Shown: positions 10,567-21,221, counted from the first letter of the stretch. The stretch is 64,000 bases of DNA from Candidatus Baldrarchaeota archaeon (GCA_019056805.1 DXJG01000009.1:126015-190014), one strand, 5' to 3'. Notes: generated from the letters alone by a model not told the origin. Translations and numbers: made by a program.

Positions 10567-11003
10567 AAATGGCAGTGTTAAGTAAACTTGTAAAATGGGC
10601 GAGAATAAAGTCTCCTTGGATAATTCATTACAACAGTGGTGGTTGCAACGCATGTGATATTGAAGTTGTTGCTGCATTAACCCCTAGATTTGACGTTGAA
10701 CGTTTCGGTATTCTTCTTAAAGGTAGCCCTAGACACGCTGATGTACTAGTTGTCACTGGGCCAGTAACTAGGCAAACTAAAAATAGACTAATTAGAATCT
10801 ATAATCAAATGGCTGATCCAAAATTTGTACTAGCTGTAGGTACCTGCACTATAACTGGCGGAGTATTTCGTGGAGCCTACGGTGTACTGGGCGGAGTAGA
10901 CGAAGCAATACCAGTTGACGTATTTGTTCCTGGATGTCCACCCAAGCCAGAAGCCATAATTCAAGGAGTTGTAAAACTATTAGAAAAATTGCAGAAAACC
11001 TAA
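10560..11003 (+). CDS. nuoB: NuoB-like / group 4 [NiFe]-hydrogenase small subunit
   Basis: SGGCNACDIEVVAALTPRFDVERFGI...GTCTITGG...VPGCPPKPEAI; CxxCDIE is the hydrogenase-type form. Confidence 0.9.
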   Translation: MVEMAVLSKLVKWARIKSPWIIHYNSGGCNACDIEVVAALTPRFDVERFGILLKGSPRHADVLVVTGPVTRQTKNRLIRIYNQMADPKFVLAVGTCTITGGVFRGAYGVLGGVDEAIPVDVFVPGCPPKPEAIIQGVVKLLEKLQKT

Positions 11004-11017
11004 AATAGGAGGTAAAC

Positions 11018-11491
11018 GTGTTGAGCGAAAGTTTAGAAGTTGAAAAAGAAATCGTTGACGACTTCAAAAAAATTCTAGGGGCAGACTTTATAGACGGACA
11101 AGTTCAACGTAAGGGACGAGTCTACATAAAAGTGAAAACAGACGCTTACAAAAAAGCAATAGAACATGCAGTAGAGAAATGGAATACCTACCATCTATCA
11201 ACCATAAGTGGCGTTGACTTGGGAGAAAACATAGAGCTTCTATATCACTTACTTGATCCAAAAGCCAAAATTACCATTACAATAAGAACAGAGATTCCTA
11301 AATCCGACCCAAAGATTGGAACAGTTTCAGATATACTCCCATCTGCCTTAGTATATGAGAGAGAAGTATACGATCTCTTAGGCGTAATATTTACCGGTCA
11401 CCCAGATCTTAGACGTTTAGTCTTACCTGAAGATTTCCCTGAAGGAGTTCACCCACTTAGAAAGGAGTGGAAACCTGAGGAGGTTAAATAG
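11018..11491 (+). CDS. nuoC: NuoC-like subunit
   Basis: YEREVYDLLGVIFTGHPDLRRLVLPEDFPEGVHPLRKEW. Confidence 0.92.
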   Translation: MLSESLEVEKEIVDDFKKILGADFIDGQVQRKGRVYIKVKTDAYKKAIEHAVEKWNTYHLSTISGVDLGENIELLYHLLDPKAKITITIRTEIPKSDPKIGTVSDILPSALVYEREVYDLLGVIFTGHPDLRRLVLPEDFPEGVHPLRKEWKPEEVK

Positions 11492-11493
11492 AA

Positions 11494-12711
11494 ATGAGCG
11501 TTGAAAAAAGAATTTTTAAAATACCTGTTGGCCCACAGCATCCAGCTCTAAAGGAATTTGAACACTTTGTATTTACTGTTGATGGAGAGAGGGTCATAGA
11601 TGTAGGTTTTAGAATAGGTTACACTCACAGAGGCATCGAAAAACTAGCTGAATCAAAAACATATATTCAAAACCTTTATCTCTGTGAAAGAATTTGCGGT
11701 ATTTGTAGTGCGGCTCACCAAGGCTGCTATGCTCAAACCGTTGAAGAACTTGCTGATATTACTGCTCCCCCCAGAGGGACATATATTCGAACATTAATTT
11801 GGGAATTGGAACGTATTCACAGCCACTTATTATGGCTTGGTGTTGCAGCACACGAAATAGGATTTGACACATTATTTATGTTAGTTTGGCGTGATCGAGA
11901 AGTAGTTATGGACCTATTAGAAATGATTTCAGGAAACAGAGTCAACTATGCGATGAGTACTATAGGAGGAGTTCGTAGAGACATATCTGATGAATTAAAA
12001 CATAAAATACTGAAAGGACTAGATATACTTGAGGAAAGAACAAAATATTACAAAGAAGTTTGTATGAAAGAACAAACAATCCTAGCTAGAGCTGCAAATG
12101 TAGGTATATTAACACGAGAACAAGCATTAAAGCTCAACGCGGTCGGTCCAACTGCCCGAGCATCTGGAGTAGACGTAGATCTACGTAGAGACGATCCTTA
12201 TGGAGCATATGATGAAGTACCTTTTAACGTAATAGTTTATGATACATGTGACGTACTTGCCAGAGTTCTAGTGCGAGTTGACGAAACCTTTGAATGTATT
12301 AACATGTGCCGCTGGCTTCTTGAAAACTTACCAGAAGGAGACATAAGAACTAAATTCGCCCGTAAAATTGCCGAAAACGAAGTTGTTGGTAGAGTTGAAG
12401 CACCAAGAGGCGAACTATTCTACTACATAAAGTCTAATGGCACCGATAAACCTGAAAGACTTAAAGTTCGAACACCCACGCTAGCTAACATACTCCCAGT
12501 TTGTGAAATGCTTAAAGGAGGATATATCGCTGACATACCCATTGTACTCGCTGGAATTGATCCATGCTTTGCATGTATGGATCGTGCGCTCTTTATAGAC
12601 GAGAACTCAGAAAAGAAATGGGTGTGGAGTAGGGAACAATTGAGAATATATTCAATTAAGTGGTATAAGGAACATGGCAATGAGGTGGTGAGGGAAAGAT
12701 GGAAACAATAG
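11494..12711 (+). CDS. nuoD: NuoD-like / group 4 [NiFe]-hydrogenase large subunit with intact cysteine motifs
   Basis: L1 CERICGICSAAHQGCYAQ and L2 IDPCFACMDR, i.e. the two CxxC pairs of [NiFe] hydrogenases. Confidence 0.92.
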   Translation: MSVEKRIFKIPVGPQHPALKEFEHFVFTVDGERVIDVGFRIGYTHRGIEKLAESKTYIQNLYLCERICGICSAAHQGCYAQTVEELADITAPPRGTYIRTLIWELERIHSHLLWLGVAAHEIGFDTLFMLVWRDREVVMDLLEMISGNRVNYAMSTIGGVRRDISDELKHKILKGLDILEERTKYYKEVCMKEQTILARAANVGILTREQALKLNAVGPTARASGVDVDLRRDDPYGAYDEVPFNVIVYDTCDVLARVLVRVDETFECINMCRWLLENLPEGDIRTKFARKIAENEVVGRVEAPRGELFYYIKSNGTDKPERLKVRTPTLANILPVCEMLKGGYIADIPIVLAGIDPCFACMDRALFIDENSEKKWVWSREQLRIYSIKWYKEHGNEVVRERWKQ

Positions 12712-13694
12712 AGTTACTTATTCTTCTCCTTAAATTTATAGTATTTCCCGGAGCCATTTTCTGTATAGCATACGGTTTCTTCCTAGAGTGGTTCGATAGA
12801 AAACTTTACGCTAAATTCCAAAACAGAATCGGACCTTTACTCACAGGACCAAAAGGGTTACTTCAACCATTTGCAGACTTCGTTAAATTATTAGCAAAAG
12901 AGGATATTACACCAGTTGGTGCTGATAAACTCGGGTTCACACTCACTCCCCTACTAACTGTCGCTGTTTCACTGTTCACATTACTGTTCATTCCAATCCA
13001 CTCATTAACAGGAGTACTAAGTTTACCAGGAGATGTTCTACTTGTTTTGTTCATCTCAACCGTATTTGGACTGCTAATCATGTTTGCTGGATACTTCTCT
13101 GGTAATAGATTCTCCATGGTAGGAACAGAGAGAACTGGGCTTCAATTTGTTGGATATGAGATACCCTTTGCTCTTTCCGTTATTTCTGTAGCAGCCGCCG
13201 CGAGAAGCTTAGAAATCACCAACATAGTTAATTACCAAGTCAACATACTCGGTTTACCTTTAATAGTCTTCACTCCCATAGCATTTGCCATATATCTTAT
13301 AAGCGCACTAGCAAAACTAGAAAAAATACCATTTGACATCCCAGAAGCGGAAACAGAGATCGTAGGTGGATGGCAAGTAGAATACAGTGGAAAGAAACTA
13401 GCATTCTTCAGACTTGCCACAGATTTAAAAATGGTCTTTGTCTCAGGACTTGCCGCAGCACTGTTTCTCGGGGGACCATATGGCCCTTCAATTCCAGGCT
13501 TAGAACCAATATTCTACACTATCTGGTTTATCATAAAAACATTAATTGTAATGTTCATATTAAGTAACCTTAGATCGCTTTTCGCCAGATACAGAATAGA
13601 CCAAGTAGTTCATGGATTCTGGAAATACATGGTACCATTAGCAGTATTACAAATCTTAATTGTTGAAGGTCTCATATTTATGGGGGTAATCTAA
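12699..13694 (+). CDS. nuoH: NuoH-like subunit
   Basis: KFQNRIGPLLTGPKGLLQPFADFVKLLAKEDITP and PFDIPEAETEIVGGWQVEYSGKKLAFF. Confidence 0.93.
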   Translation: METIELLILLLKFIVFPGAIFCIAYGFFLEWFDRKLYAKFQNRIGPLLTGPKGLLQPFADFVKLLAKEDITPVGADKLGFTLTPLLTVAVSLFTLLFIPIHSLTGVLSLPGDVLLVLFISTVFGLLIMFAGYFSGNRFSMVGTERTGLQFVGYEIPFALSVISVAAAARSLEITNIVNYQVNILGLPLIVFTPIAFAIYLISALAKLEKIPFDIPEAETEIVGGWQVEYSGKKLAFFRLATDLKMVFVSGLAAALFLGGPYGPSIPGLEPIFYTIWFIIKTLIVMFILSNLRSLFARYRIDQVVHGFWKYMVPLAVLQILIVEGLIFMGVI

Positions 13695-13695
13695 A

Positions 13696-14049
13696 ATGCC
13701 GCTTCCTGGAGCTATGGAAAAAGAATTAATAAAACTTATAGCAAAAAAACCTGCTACAGAAATGTATCCTTTTATTAAAGTAGAACCTCCAGAAGGATAT
13801 CGTGGAAAAATTTCGTTCGACATAGAAAAATGTATCGGCTGTGGTCTTTGCGCCAAAGACTGTCCAGCTGGAGCCATTGAAATGGTAGAAGATGAAAGAA
13901 CAAAACTCAAAAAACGACCAAAATTCATCTATAGTAGATGCCTATTCTGCGCACAGTGCGAAGAATCCTGTCCACGTAAAGCCATAAAACTAACAAAAGA
14001 ATTCGAGCTAGCAGATTACAACAAAGAAGCCATGGTAATCGATGTCTAA
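13696..14049 (+). CDS. nuoI: NuoI-like 2x[4Fe-4S] ferredoxin subunit
   Basis: CIGCGLCAKDCP and CLFCAQCEESCP. Confidence 0.9.
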   Translation: MPLPGAMEKELIKLIAKKPATEMYPFIKVEPPEGYRGKISFDIEKCIGCGLCAKDCPAGAIEMVEDERTKLKKRPKFIYSRCLFCAQCEESCPRKAIKLTKEFELADYNKEAMVIDV

Positions 14050-14147
14050 CGTAAAATATATTTTAAATATTTTCTCTTTTTGTCATAGCAAAAAATAAAG
14101 AATATATAATACAAAACAAAAAGAGGAGAATAGATAAATTAACTTCT

Positions 14148-15521
14148 CTAGTACTTCTTAAGTACTTCTTCTTCTGGTGGTGGCGGCGGAATTAAGCCTT
14201 CCTTCATTAAGAGACGAACAGATTCTCGAGCATTTTTGATAATGGTAGTAGCCCTTTCCCATAATTCTTGCTTACTTGGTTTAACTCTAGCTACTCCTTC
14301 TTTAATGGATTGTAGTGCACAAGCAACAGCTTCTCTCGGATAAACTTCCCACTCTTCCATCGTAGGTACAATGTAATCTTCATGAATACCTTTTTCTTCA
14401 GCAAATTCAGCCAACGCTTTTGCAGCTGCAATACACATATCATCAGTGATTGTCCTAGCTTTTACATCTAAAACTCCTCTAAATATGCCTGGGAATCCAA
14501 GTGAGTTGTTAATCTGGTTTGGAAAGTCTGATCTACCTGTTGCAACGATTCTAGCTCCTGCCTCTTTTGCTTCCCAAGGCCATATTTCAGGTATAGGATT
14601 CGCACATGCAAACACTATGGCATCATCTGCCATACTACTAACCCATTCAGGCTTTATTACACCGGGCCCAGGTTGAGACATGGCTATACAGACATCTACA
14701 CCTTTCATTGCCTCTGCAATTCCACCTTCCCTGCCTTCAGCATTAGTTTTAACACACATCTCCCATTTCCATGGATTTTCGTCCTTCCTTGCTTCAACGT
14801 CCTTCCTATTTGAATGCAATATTCCCTTACTATCAACCATGAAGATGTTTCCAGGTTTAACTCCTGCCTTTATAAGAACAACTGCAGTTCTATAGTTAGC
14901 TGCACCAGCTCCAATCATTGCAACCGTAATCTCGTCCATTTTCTTACCTACTATTTTTAGAGCATTTATTAACCCGGCGAGTGCTACTGTTGCAGTCCCT
15001 TGCTGATCATCATGCCAAACAGGAATATTAAGCTCTTCACGAGCTTTTTCAAGTATATGGAAACATTTTGGCTTCGCTATATCTTCTAAGTTAATTCCAC
15101 CAAATGTTGGTTCAAGCCATTTAAGCGCCGTTATGATTTCATCAGGATCTTTTGTTCCCAAACAGATTGGAAAAGCATCGACTCCACCTAAATATTTGAA
15201 AAGTATTGCTTTACCTTCCATAACAGGCATGGCAGCTTCAGGGCCAATATCACCCAGTCCAAGTACCCTAGTTCCATCACTTACAACTGCCACAAAATTC
15301 CACCTATTAGTATATTCAAAAGACAATTCTGGATCTTTGTGGATTTCTCTACATGGCGCAGCAACCCCAGGAGTGTACCAGATTGCGAAATCGAACATAT
15401 TTCTTATAACACACTTTGGCATTACTTGCAGTTTTCCTTCGTAGAATGGATGGTATGCCATTGCCAATTTTGCTGGTTTTTTAGCTTTCTCAAGAAGTTC
15501 CTCAACTGTTAATTTCTTCAT
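14148..15521 (-). CDS. NAD(P)-dependent malic enzyme
   Basis: YTPGVAAPCREI, VSDGTRVLGLGDIGPEAAMPVMEGKAILFK, IPVWHDDQQGTATV, IGAGAANY. Confidence 0.92.
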   Translation of the reverse strand: MKKLTVEELLEKAKKPAKLAMAYHPFYEGKLQVMPKCVIRNMFDFAIWYTPGVAAPCREIHKDPELSFEYTNRWNFVAVVSDGTRVLGLGDIGPEAAMPVMEGKAILFKYLGGVDAFPICLGTKDPDEIITALKWLEPTFGGINLEDIAKPKCFHILEKAREELNIPVWHDDQQGTATVALAGLINALKIVGKKMDEITVAMIGAGAANYRTAVVLIKAGVKPGNIFMVDSKGILHSNRKDVEARKDENPWKWEMCVKTNAEGREGGIAEAMKGVDVCIAMSQPGPGVIKPEWVSSMADDAIVFACANPIPEIWPWEAKEAGARIVATGRSDFPNQINNSLGFPGIFRGVLDVKARTITDDMCIAAAKALAEFAEEKGIHEDYIVPTMEEWEVYPREAVACALQSIKEGVARVKPSKQELWERATTIIKNARESVRLLMKEGLIPPPPPEEEVLKKY

Positions 15522-15984
15522 TTTAAGCCCACCTCATTAGAAAGTAGTCGTATTTGTTTTTAAACTTTTCATACGGGGTTTACATGGTTGTATTTTCCTT
15601 TTACTTGTTTATTTTTGCTTTGAAATTTTATGGTGGTTTTAAATGGAGAATTATGAATATAAGTGTTTCTTTGATATTTTGGTTTAAATCCATGGATTTC
15701 ATCAAAAATTATTGTAAAATTTCATTGTCTAAATTCAAATTAGACTAGGTATGCTTAAACAGTTAATTTGATAATTTTAAGCAATACTTTCGATACTCTA
15801 TTTAGCATTACATTTTGAAAGAAGAATCCTAGCGGGCTATATACTAAATAAGCTTCATGTTTCGGAGAGCCCTTACTCAAGGAGAATAAACTAATCATCA
15901 TTTCGAAAAAGAAATGGAGGATAAGCCTTCGAAAAGTACTATTAATTTTGTGAGGATTATCCAAAGTCGCCTAAACTCTTATCC

Positions 15985-16353
15985 TTATATTTTTTCATTC
16001 CCAAACCACGTATATAGTAGAAATACTAAAACCACAGTTGCTAAGAACAAATCCATAATACCAAACGGATATATTGTATGAGCTTCAATCATTGTTTCTA
16101 TGCTCAATATCATGGCAAAAACAATTCCCCATTTTTTCATCGACCATGTCGCATAGCCTGCAACTAATCTAGAAAAACCATAAATGGCAGAAAGCGCCGC
16201 CATAAAAATTATTTTTCCTTGGTTATCCTGAAAACCTGCAATAGCAAGGAGTTCACTAGGTAAACTAAGCAACATCACGACACCAGTTATTTCAATAAAA
16301 CCGTGAACAAAAAGCATTACAGAAGCTATTTTTATGCTAGTTTGTTTATCCAT
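15985..16353 (-). CDS. small multi-TM membrane protein, unknown function
   Basis: 122 aa, about four hydrophobic segments. Confidence 0.6.
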   Translation of the reverse strand: MDKQTSIKIASVMLFVHGFIEITGVVMLLSLPSELLAIAGFQDNQGKIIFMAALSAIYGFSRLVAGYATWSMKKWGIVFAMILSIETMIEAHTIYPFGIMDLFLATVVLVFLLYTWFGNEKI

Positions 16354-16569
16354 GTACTCACCTCCTCTATAATTGATTAATTTTAATTATGATACCCTTA
16401 AGTTTAAAATATCGGGGTAAAAGTGTTTGTATACTTATAATCTTCATTGTCTTTTCTTAAATCTTAATTCAATACTAATCTACATACCATCTAATAGCTT
16501 TAAAGGACCGTTTACTCTTGTATTTCAATCTCTCTCAATACGAACCCGTGTTTTTTAGAGGTGATGTTA

Positions 16570-17370
16570 TCATCTAACCAAAAAAGAATAGTATTCTGGT
16601 CGTCTATCCTTTATGAGGTCATTGTAAGGTGTAATCTTTTTGTTTCTAGCCAATTCTATATTTATTTCAGCTATTACGATTTCTTCTTTACTTTTACTTC
16701 CTTTAGCTAAGACGTTTCCTTTTACATCTGTTATCTGACTTTGACCAGTGAACGTTAAATCTCTTTCTTTACCTACTCTATTTGCTGTTATTGTGAATAC
16801 ATGGTTTTCAAGAGATCTTATCTGCATTGCCTTTTGACCATATGGTAAAACTAAATTTGCAGGATGACATATAATTTCAGCGCCTTTTAAAGTAAGAATT
16901 CTCGTAACTTCTGGAAACGCCCAATCAAAACAGATCATGACACCAAAGCTAAAATTATCTTCCCTAATAGCTTCTATAGGTGTATCTCCAGGTTGAAATA
17001 TTAGCTTCTCTTTGGCAAATAAGTGAAGTTTCCTATACTTTCCAATATATCCCTTTGGACCTAAAATAACAGCCGAATTATACAATTTTTCTTGATCTTT
17101 TTCATTTATTCCACCTATAATCCACGTAGAGTGTCTTTTAGCTATTTTTTCCCACTCTTTTACTGTTGGTCCATAAGGCACTGGCTCTGAGCAATCCAAT
17201 GCTTGTTGTTTATTTTCAAAATTATAGCCAGAGTTAGATAATTCAGGAAGAACTAAAAGCCTCGCACCTTTCTCAATAGCTTTCTCTATAAATGTACACG
17301 TTTTAACGAGATTTTCCTCCAAATCTCCCAGCTTAGGTGATATTTGTATTGCAGCAACACATAACTTCAT
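16570..17370 (-). CDS. nitrilase-superfamily carbon-nitrogen hydrolase
   Basis: LLVLPELSNSGY (Glu), KYRKLHLF (Lys), VMICFDWAFPE (Cys) catalytic triad motifs. Confidence 0.92.
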   Translation of the reverse strand: MKLCVAAIQISPKLGDLEENLVKTCTFIEKAIEKGARLLVLPELSNSGYNFENKQQALDCSEPVPYGPTVKEWEKIAKRHSTWIIGGINEKDQEKLYNSAVILGPKGYIGKYRKLHLFAKEKLIFQPGDTPIEAIREDNFSFGVMICFDWAFPEVTRILTLKGAEIICHPANLVLPYGQKAMQIRSLENHVFTITANRVGKERDLTFTGQSQITDVKGNVLAKGSKSKEEIVIAEINIELARNKKITPYNDLIKDRRPEYYSFLVR

Positions 17371-17737
17371 TTCTATTCCCTCTAGATTTTCTAATACTTA
17401 TTTTTGCATCCGAATCGTAATCGCTATATTACTGTTTCATCTCTTAAAAGATGCTACTATCATTCAAAAACAATTTAACTAACTTTAATATTATGCTAAT
17501 TAACATCTTAAGAGGATAATTACAACATGAAAATAACAGAAAAACACTTTAATCGCTAAAAACAAGAGTAAAAGGTTTCATCAGGTGTAACTAAAAACTA
17601 AAACAAATCATAAATTATAAAAGACTACTAAAAATGCTTAAAGAAAAATACGCCAGATTTATCTCAACAAATAAACATCAGTAAAAGTAAAACGGGACTT
17701 TAAAATTTTATTAAGTTCCAAATAGAGAGGAAGAATC

Positions 17738-18745
17738 ATGCTATCATCTAGTGAAGATTTAGCTAAGCTAGTTAGAGAAATTCGAGACTTCATAGGTGTA
17801 GTTAGAAAAGAACCAATCGTTAAAGTTACATCAAGGCTTGTAACAACCCTTAATTTTTCCTCCGCAAGAATTCTAAAAAGTTTCGGAGAAGACTGTGCTA
17901 TCATGCAACTTGATAACAGCGACAAACTTCTACTTTTCGCCACCGATGGTATTTGGCATAAACTTATAGAGGCAGACCCCTATTTTGCAGGTTATTGCTC
18001 CGTCCTTGTAAATGTAAATGATATTGTAGCAAAAGGTGGCAGAGCGATTGCACTCGTTGATGTTCTAGGATTATCCAACCAAGAAGAACTTAATAAAATC
18101 ATAGACGGAATCATTGCCGGATGTAAAAAATTCGGAGTTGCATGCGTAGGCGGTCATCTACACCCAGATAGCCCAATAGCATCAATTTCCGTTGCAATAA
18201 TAGGTACAGTACACAAAGAACACGTAATTTTCAGCGACACTGCAAATACAGGCGACTTAATAATTTTTGCCATAGATCTCGATGGAACATTTCACCCTAA
18301 GTTTAAACTCGCATGGGACACCACATCACATAAATCTCCTAAAAAAGTACAAGAGAAGTTCGAAGCGATTTTTCAAATAGCCGAAGAAAAACTTGCAACA
18401 GCATGCAAAGACATGAGCAACCCAGGTCCAATAGGAACCTTAGCTATGCTTCTCGAAGCAAGCAATGTCGGAGGGAAAATCGAAATCGAAAAAATACCAA
18501 AACCAGAAGATATAGAAATATCTAGGTGGGTTAAAATATATCCTGGTTTCGGAATGGTCCTAACTTCCAGTAAAGATACTTCTAAAAAATGTATCAAAAT
18601 GCTTGAAGATCACGGTATTTCTGCATCGATTGTAGGTAAGGTTATTCAAGAAAGACGTCTTGTTATTGGCGCTAACGATACCTATGTTCCTGTTTTTGAT
18701 TTTTCAAAGGATAATATCTCAGGAAAACCCCGTCTCAAAGAATAG
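17738..18745 (+). CDS. AIR synthase-related / ThiL-PurM superfamily protein
   Basis: DCAIMQLDNSDKLLLFATDGIWHKLIEADPYFAGYCSVLVNVNDIVAKGGRAIALVDVL; ATP-grasp-free PurM-like core. Confidence 0.8.
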   Translation: MLSSSEDLAKLVREIRDFIGVVRKEPIVKVTSRLVTTLNFSSARILKSFGEDCAIMQLDNSDKLLLFATDGIWHKLIEADPYFAGYCSVLVNVNDIVAKGGRAIALVDVLGLSNQEELNKIIDGIIAGCKKFGVACVGGHLHPDSPIASISVAIIGTVHKEHVIFSDTANTGDLIIFAIDLDGTFHPKFKLAWDTTSHKSPKKVQEKFEAIFQIAEEKLATACKDMSNPGPIGTLAMLLEASNVGGKIEIEKIPKPEDIEISRWVKIYPGFGMVLTSSKDTSKKCIKMLEDHGISASIVGKVIQERRLVIGANDTYVPVFDFSKDNISGKPRLKE

Positions 18746-18797
18746 ATCTAAATATTAAAGCGAAATTAACTATAAATAGTAAGTAAAACTTTATTGA

Positions 18798-18897
<100 letters not shown>

Positions 18898-18953
18898 ATA
18901 ATAATTTAGATATATAAATCCTCTACAATGGTATTTCTGGTCTGATTTCATGG

Positions 18954-20285
18954 TTATGAGAAATCTGTTAACTTTGTTTGGCCTTTAAACCTTTTATTTT
19001 CATGTATTTCTTGTTGTTCATATTTTTTTGTTTCAAAAATTATTCCGCCGTATACCCCATCAAATCCTGGTTTGTATTTTATTTGTCCTAGTCTTACCTT
19101 TATTATTGCTTCTGCTACTTTTGGTCCTGCAATTTGACTTATTTCGTCTTTTGGGGCATTTAACATGACGTTGTATTCGTTTCCAAAATGTTGTATGAGA
19201 CTTATGTATGTTTCCCAGATGCTTTTTACTACGGGGCTACTTGTATTCTTTATATACATTAATAGTTCAGTTAGAGGTATTAGGTGGATAAAAGAAGTTG
19301 AATTAGGAGGAATATATCCATCTGGTCTGTCTGCAAGCTCTTCCACTCTTTGCAAAACACCTATTGTCATAGTTCTTCTACAAATCGGACAAATATTATT
19401 AAGTTTTAAGGCTTCTCTTGGATGAAAACACACATCAACTTCGTGTAATTTCCACATACCACTGATCAGATATCTTCGATCTTTCCTATGTCCCGTATAA
19501 TGATACTTGCCGTATTCTGGTGGAACCTCTATGGTCATTTCAAAGCCCGTATTCCTTTTCCCACGTATTGCATCAATTAGAGAATCATAAGTTAGCCTCT
19601 CCACTTCAAAAATGTTTGCCTCTCTACCTAATCTATGAGGATAAGGACTATGACAGTCACTGTTCGAAACAAGTGGGAATTTATCCAATTCTTTTACTCT
19701 CCAGCACATTTTTGGATCTGCACTAAGACCTGTTTCAAGCGCCAAGAGGTTCTCCGTTTGGTCTTCATAACATTCTTTTACACTGTTAAATCCTTTTTGT
19801 CCAAGTACAGAGAAATGTGAAGTCCATATATGGCAAGGAATAATTTCCACTCTTTGATCGACAGATTTTACTATTTCAACAAATTCTGATGCACTTATTT
19901 CAAGTTCTGGTCTTCCATTTAGCGATAAATCTCCATAGTTCTTTAAAACATCGATTAATTGCTCGGCAATCTCAAAATTTGGTACTAAGAGAAGATTGTG
20001 TATTCTCTTAATATGGCCCTCATATTCAAAGTTTGTAGAGATTTCACCCGTAATCATATAACGTATTTCGCTGCTTCTTTTTCGAAATTTGTATAATTCG
20101 GAATTTTCTACTTCAATAAGTTTTTCCTTTAACTCTTTTAACCACTTTGGATGAGTAAAATCTCCTGTACCGATCAGATTAAGTCCTTTCATCTCTCCGT
20201 AGCGATCTATGTTTTCCAATGCCATTTTATTACTTGTCCCTGTACTATACAATGAATGTATATGTAGATCAGCAAATACTTTCAT
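18954..20285 (-). CDS. endoQ: PHP-domain endonuclease Q-like protein
   Basis: MKVFADLHIHSLYSTGTSNKM (likely start at 20285), GTGDFTHPKW, SNSDCHSPYPHRLGREAN, CPICRRT zinc motif. Confidence 0.82.
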   Translation of the reverse strand: MKVFADLHIHSLYSTGTSNKMALENIDRYGEMKGLNLIGTGDFTHPKWLKELKEKLIEVENSELYKFRKRSSEIRYMITGEISTNFEYEGHIKRIHNLLLVPNFEIAEQLIDVLKNYGDLSLNGRPELEISASEFVEIVKSVDQRVEIIPCHIWTSHFSVLGQKGFNSVKECYEDQTENLLALETGLSADPKMCWRVKELDKFPLVSNSDCHSPYPHRLGREANIFEVERLTYDSLIDAIRGKRNTGFEMTIEVPPEYGKYHYTGHRKDRRYLISGMWKLHEVDVCFHPREALKLNNICPICRRTMTIGVLQRVEELADRPDGYIPPNSTSFIHLIPLTELLMYIKNTSSPVVKSIWETYISLIQHFGNEYNVMLNAPKDEISQIAGPKVAEAIIKVRLGQIKYKPGFDGVYGGIIFETKKYEQQEIHENKRFKGQTKLTDFS

Positions 20286-20571
20286 ACTAAAGTCTCCATA
20301 ATCAAGATATAGAAAGGAAATAGCAATCATTATCAGTTAAAAGAAACCAAACTTATATACTTTTACATTTCAACTAAAACCCTCGAATAAGATAGCTTTT
20401 CTCACAAAGTCTCATTCCCTTTAATCTATAATTAAGTTAATTTATAATTAATACAATGAAAAATCACTACTAGGGTTAAAAATAAGATAAAAACCTAAGA
20501 TAAACTATTAAATTTAATATTATATACTATATTGGAATGCATCTTTAAGGGATTAAAGAAATATGTTGTAT

Positions 20572-21099
20572 TTACTCTTCTTTCTTTCTTACTTTTGCAA
20601 AAAGTTCTTTTAATTCTTGTAATGCTTGTCTATGAATATCTTGTCTTGTAACAGGACGTGGGGGAGGCGGAGGCCGTGAAGTTGCTGAAGGAGATGGCGG
20701 AGCCGAGGTAGGAGGTTTAGGTTGCAGGGGAGCTGCTGGCGGTGTAGTAGCTGGTGGTGAGGTAACAGATGTAGGTTGAGATGAAACTGTAGATCTTGGA
20801 GGTATTTGAGTTTGTGGAGGCGGTAAAGGCTGTTGTACTGGTTGTGGATATTGAGGCGGTTGGACCTGCGTTGGCTGTCTTGCTTGGGATTGTATAGTTG
20901 CGGATTGTTTTAATGATGTAATTTGTTTCTCTAAATCTTGCATTCTTTTTTCAACGTCAGTTATTCTTTCCTCTAATATTGATAAGCCATTTAAAATTAG
21001 TTCAAAGAATCTGCCAATAACACTAGCTATTTCGTAAGCGGATTTTGATGGTAATTTTTTCAATAACTTATTAAATATGTTTGCGAAACTTTCAGACAT
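20572..21099 (-). CDS. coiled-coil plus proline-rich low-complexity protein, unknown
   Basis: 175 aa: N-terminal helical/coiled coil, ~90 aa Pro/Gln/Ser/Thr-rich segment, C-terminal basic helix. Confidence 0.75.
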   Translation of the reverse strand: MSESFANIFNKLLKKLPSKSAYEIASVIGRFFELILNGLSILEERITDVEKRMQDLEKQITSLKQSATIQSQARQPTQVQPPQYPQPVQQPLPPPQTQIPPRSTVSSQPTSVTSPPATTPPAAPLQPKPPTSAPPSPSATSRPPPPPRPVTRQDIHRQALQELKELFAKVRKKEE

Positions 21100-21221
21100 G
21101 ATGGATACATCCCCAAGATTGATGTAACATTAACCTTTAAGAACATTTGCATAGATGGAAACATATTCCACCGTTATTCTATACGGGATTTTAATTAATA
21201 ATTAAGGAAATTTAAAAAATC

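Noticed and set aside
11494-12711. Plain NADH-quinone oxidoreductase NuoD
   Set aside because: Both CxxC pairs of [NiFe] hydrogenase are present; respiratory NuoD lacks them.
15554-15964. Two small ORFs between malic enzyme and a membrane protein gene
   Set aside because: AT-rich compositional ORFs with no recognisable motif; not supported as genes.
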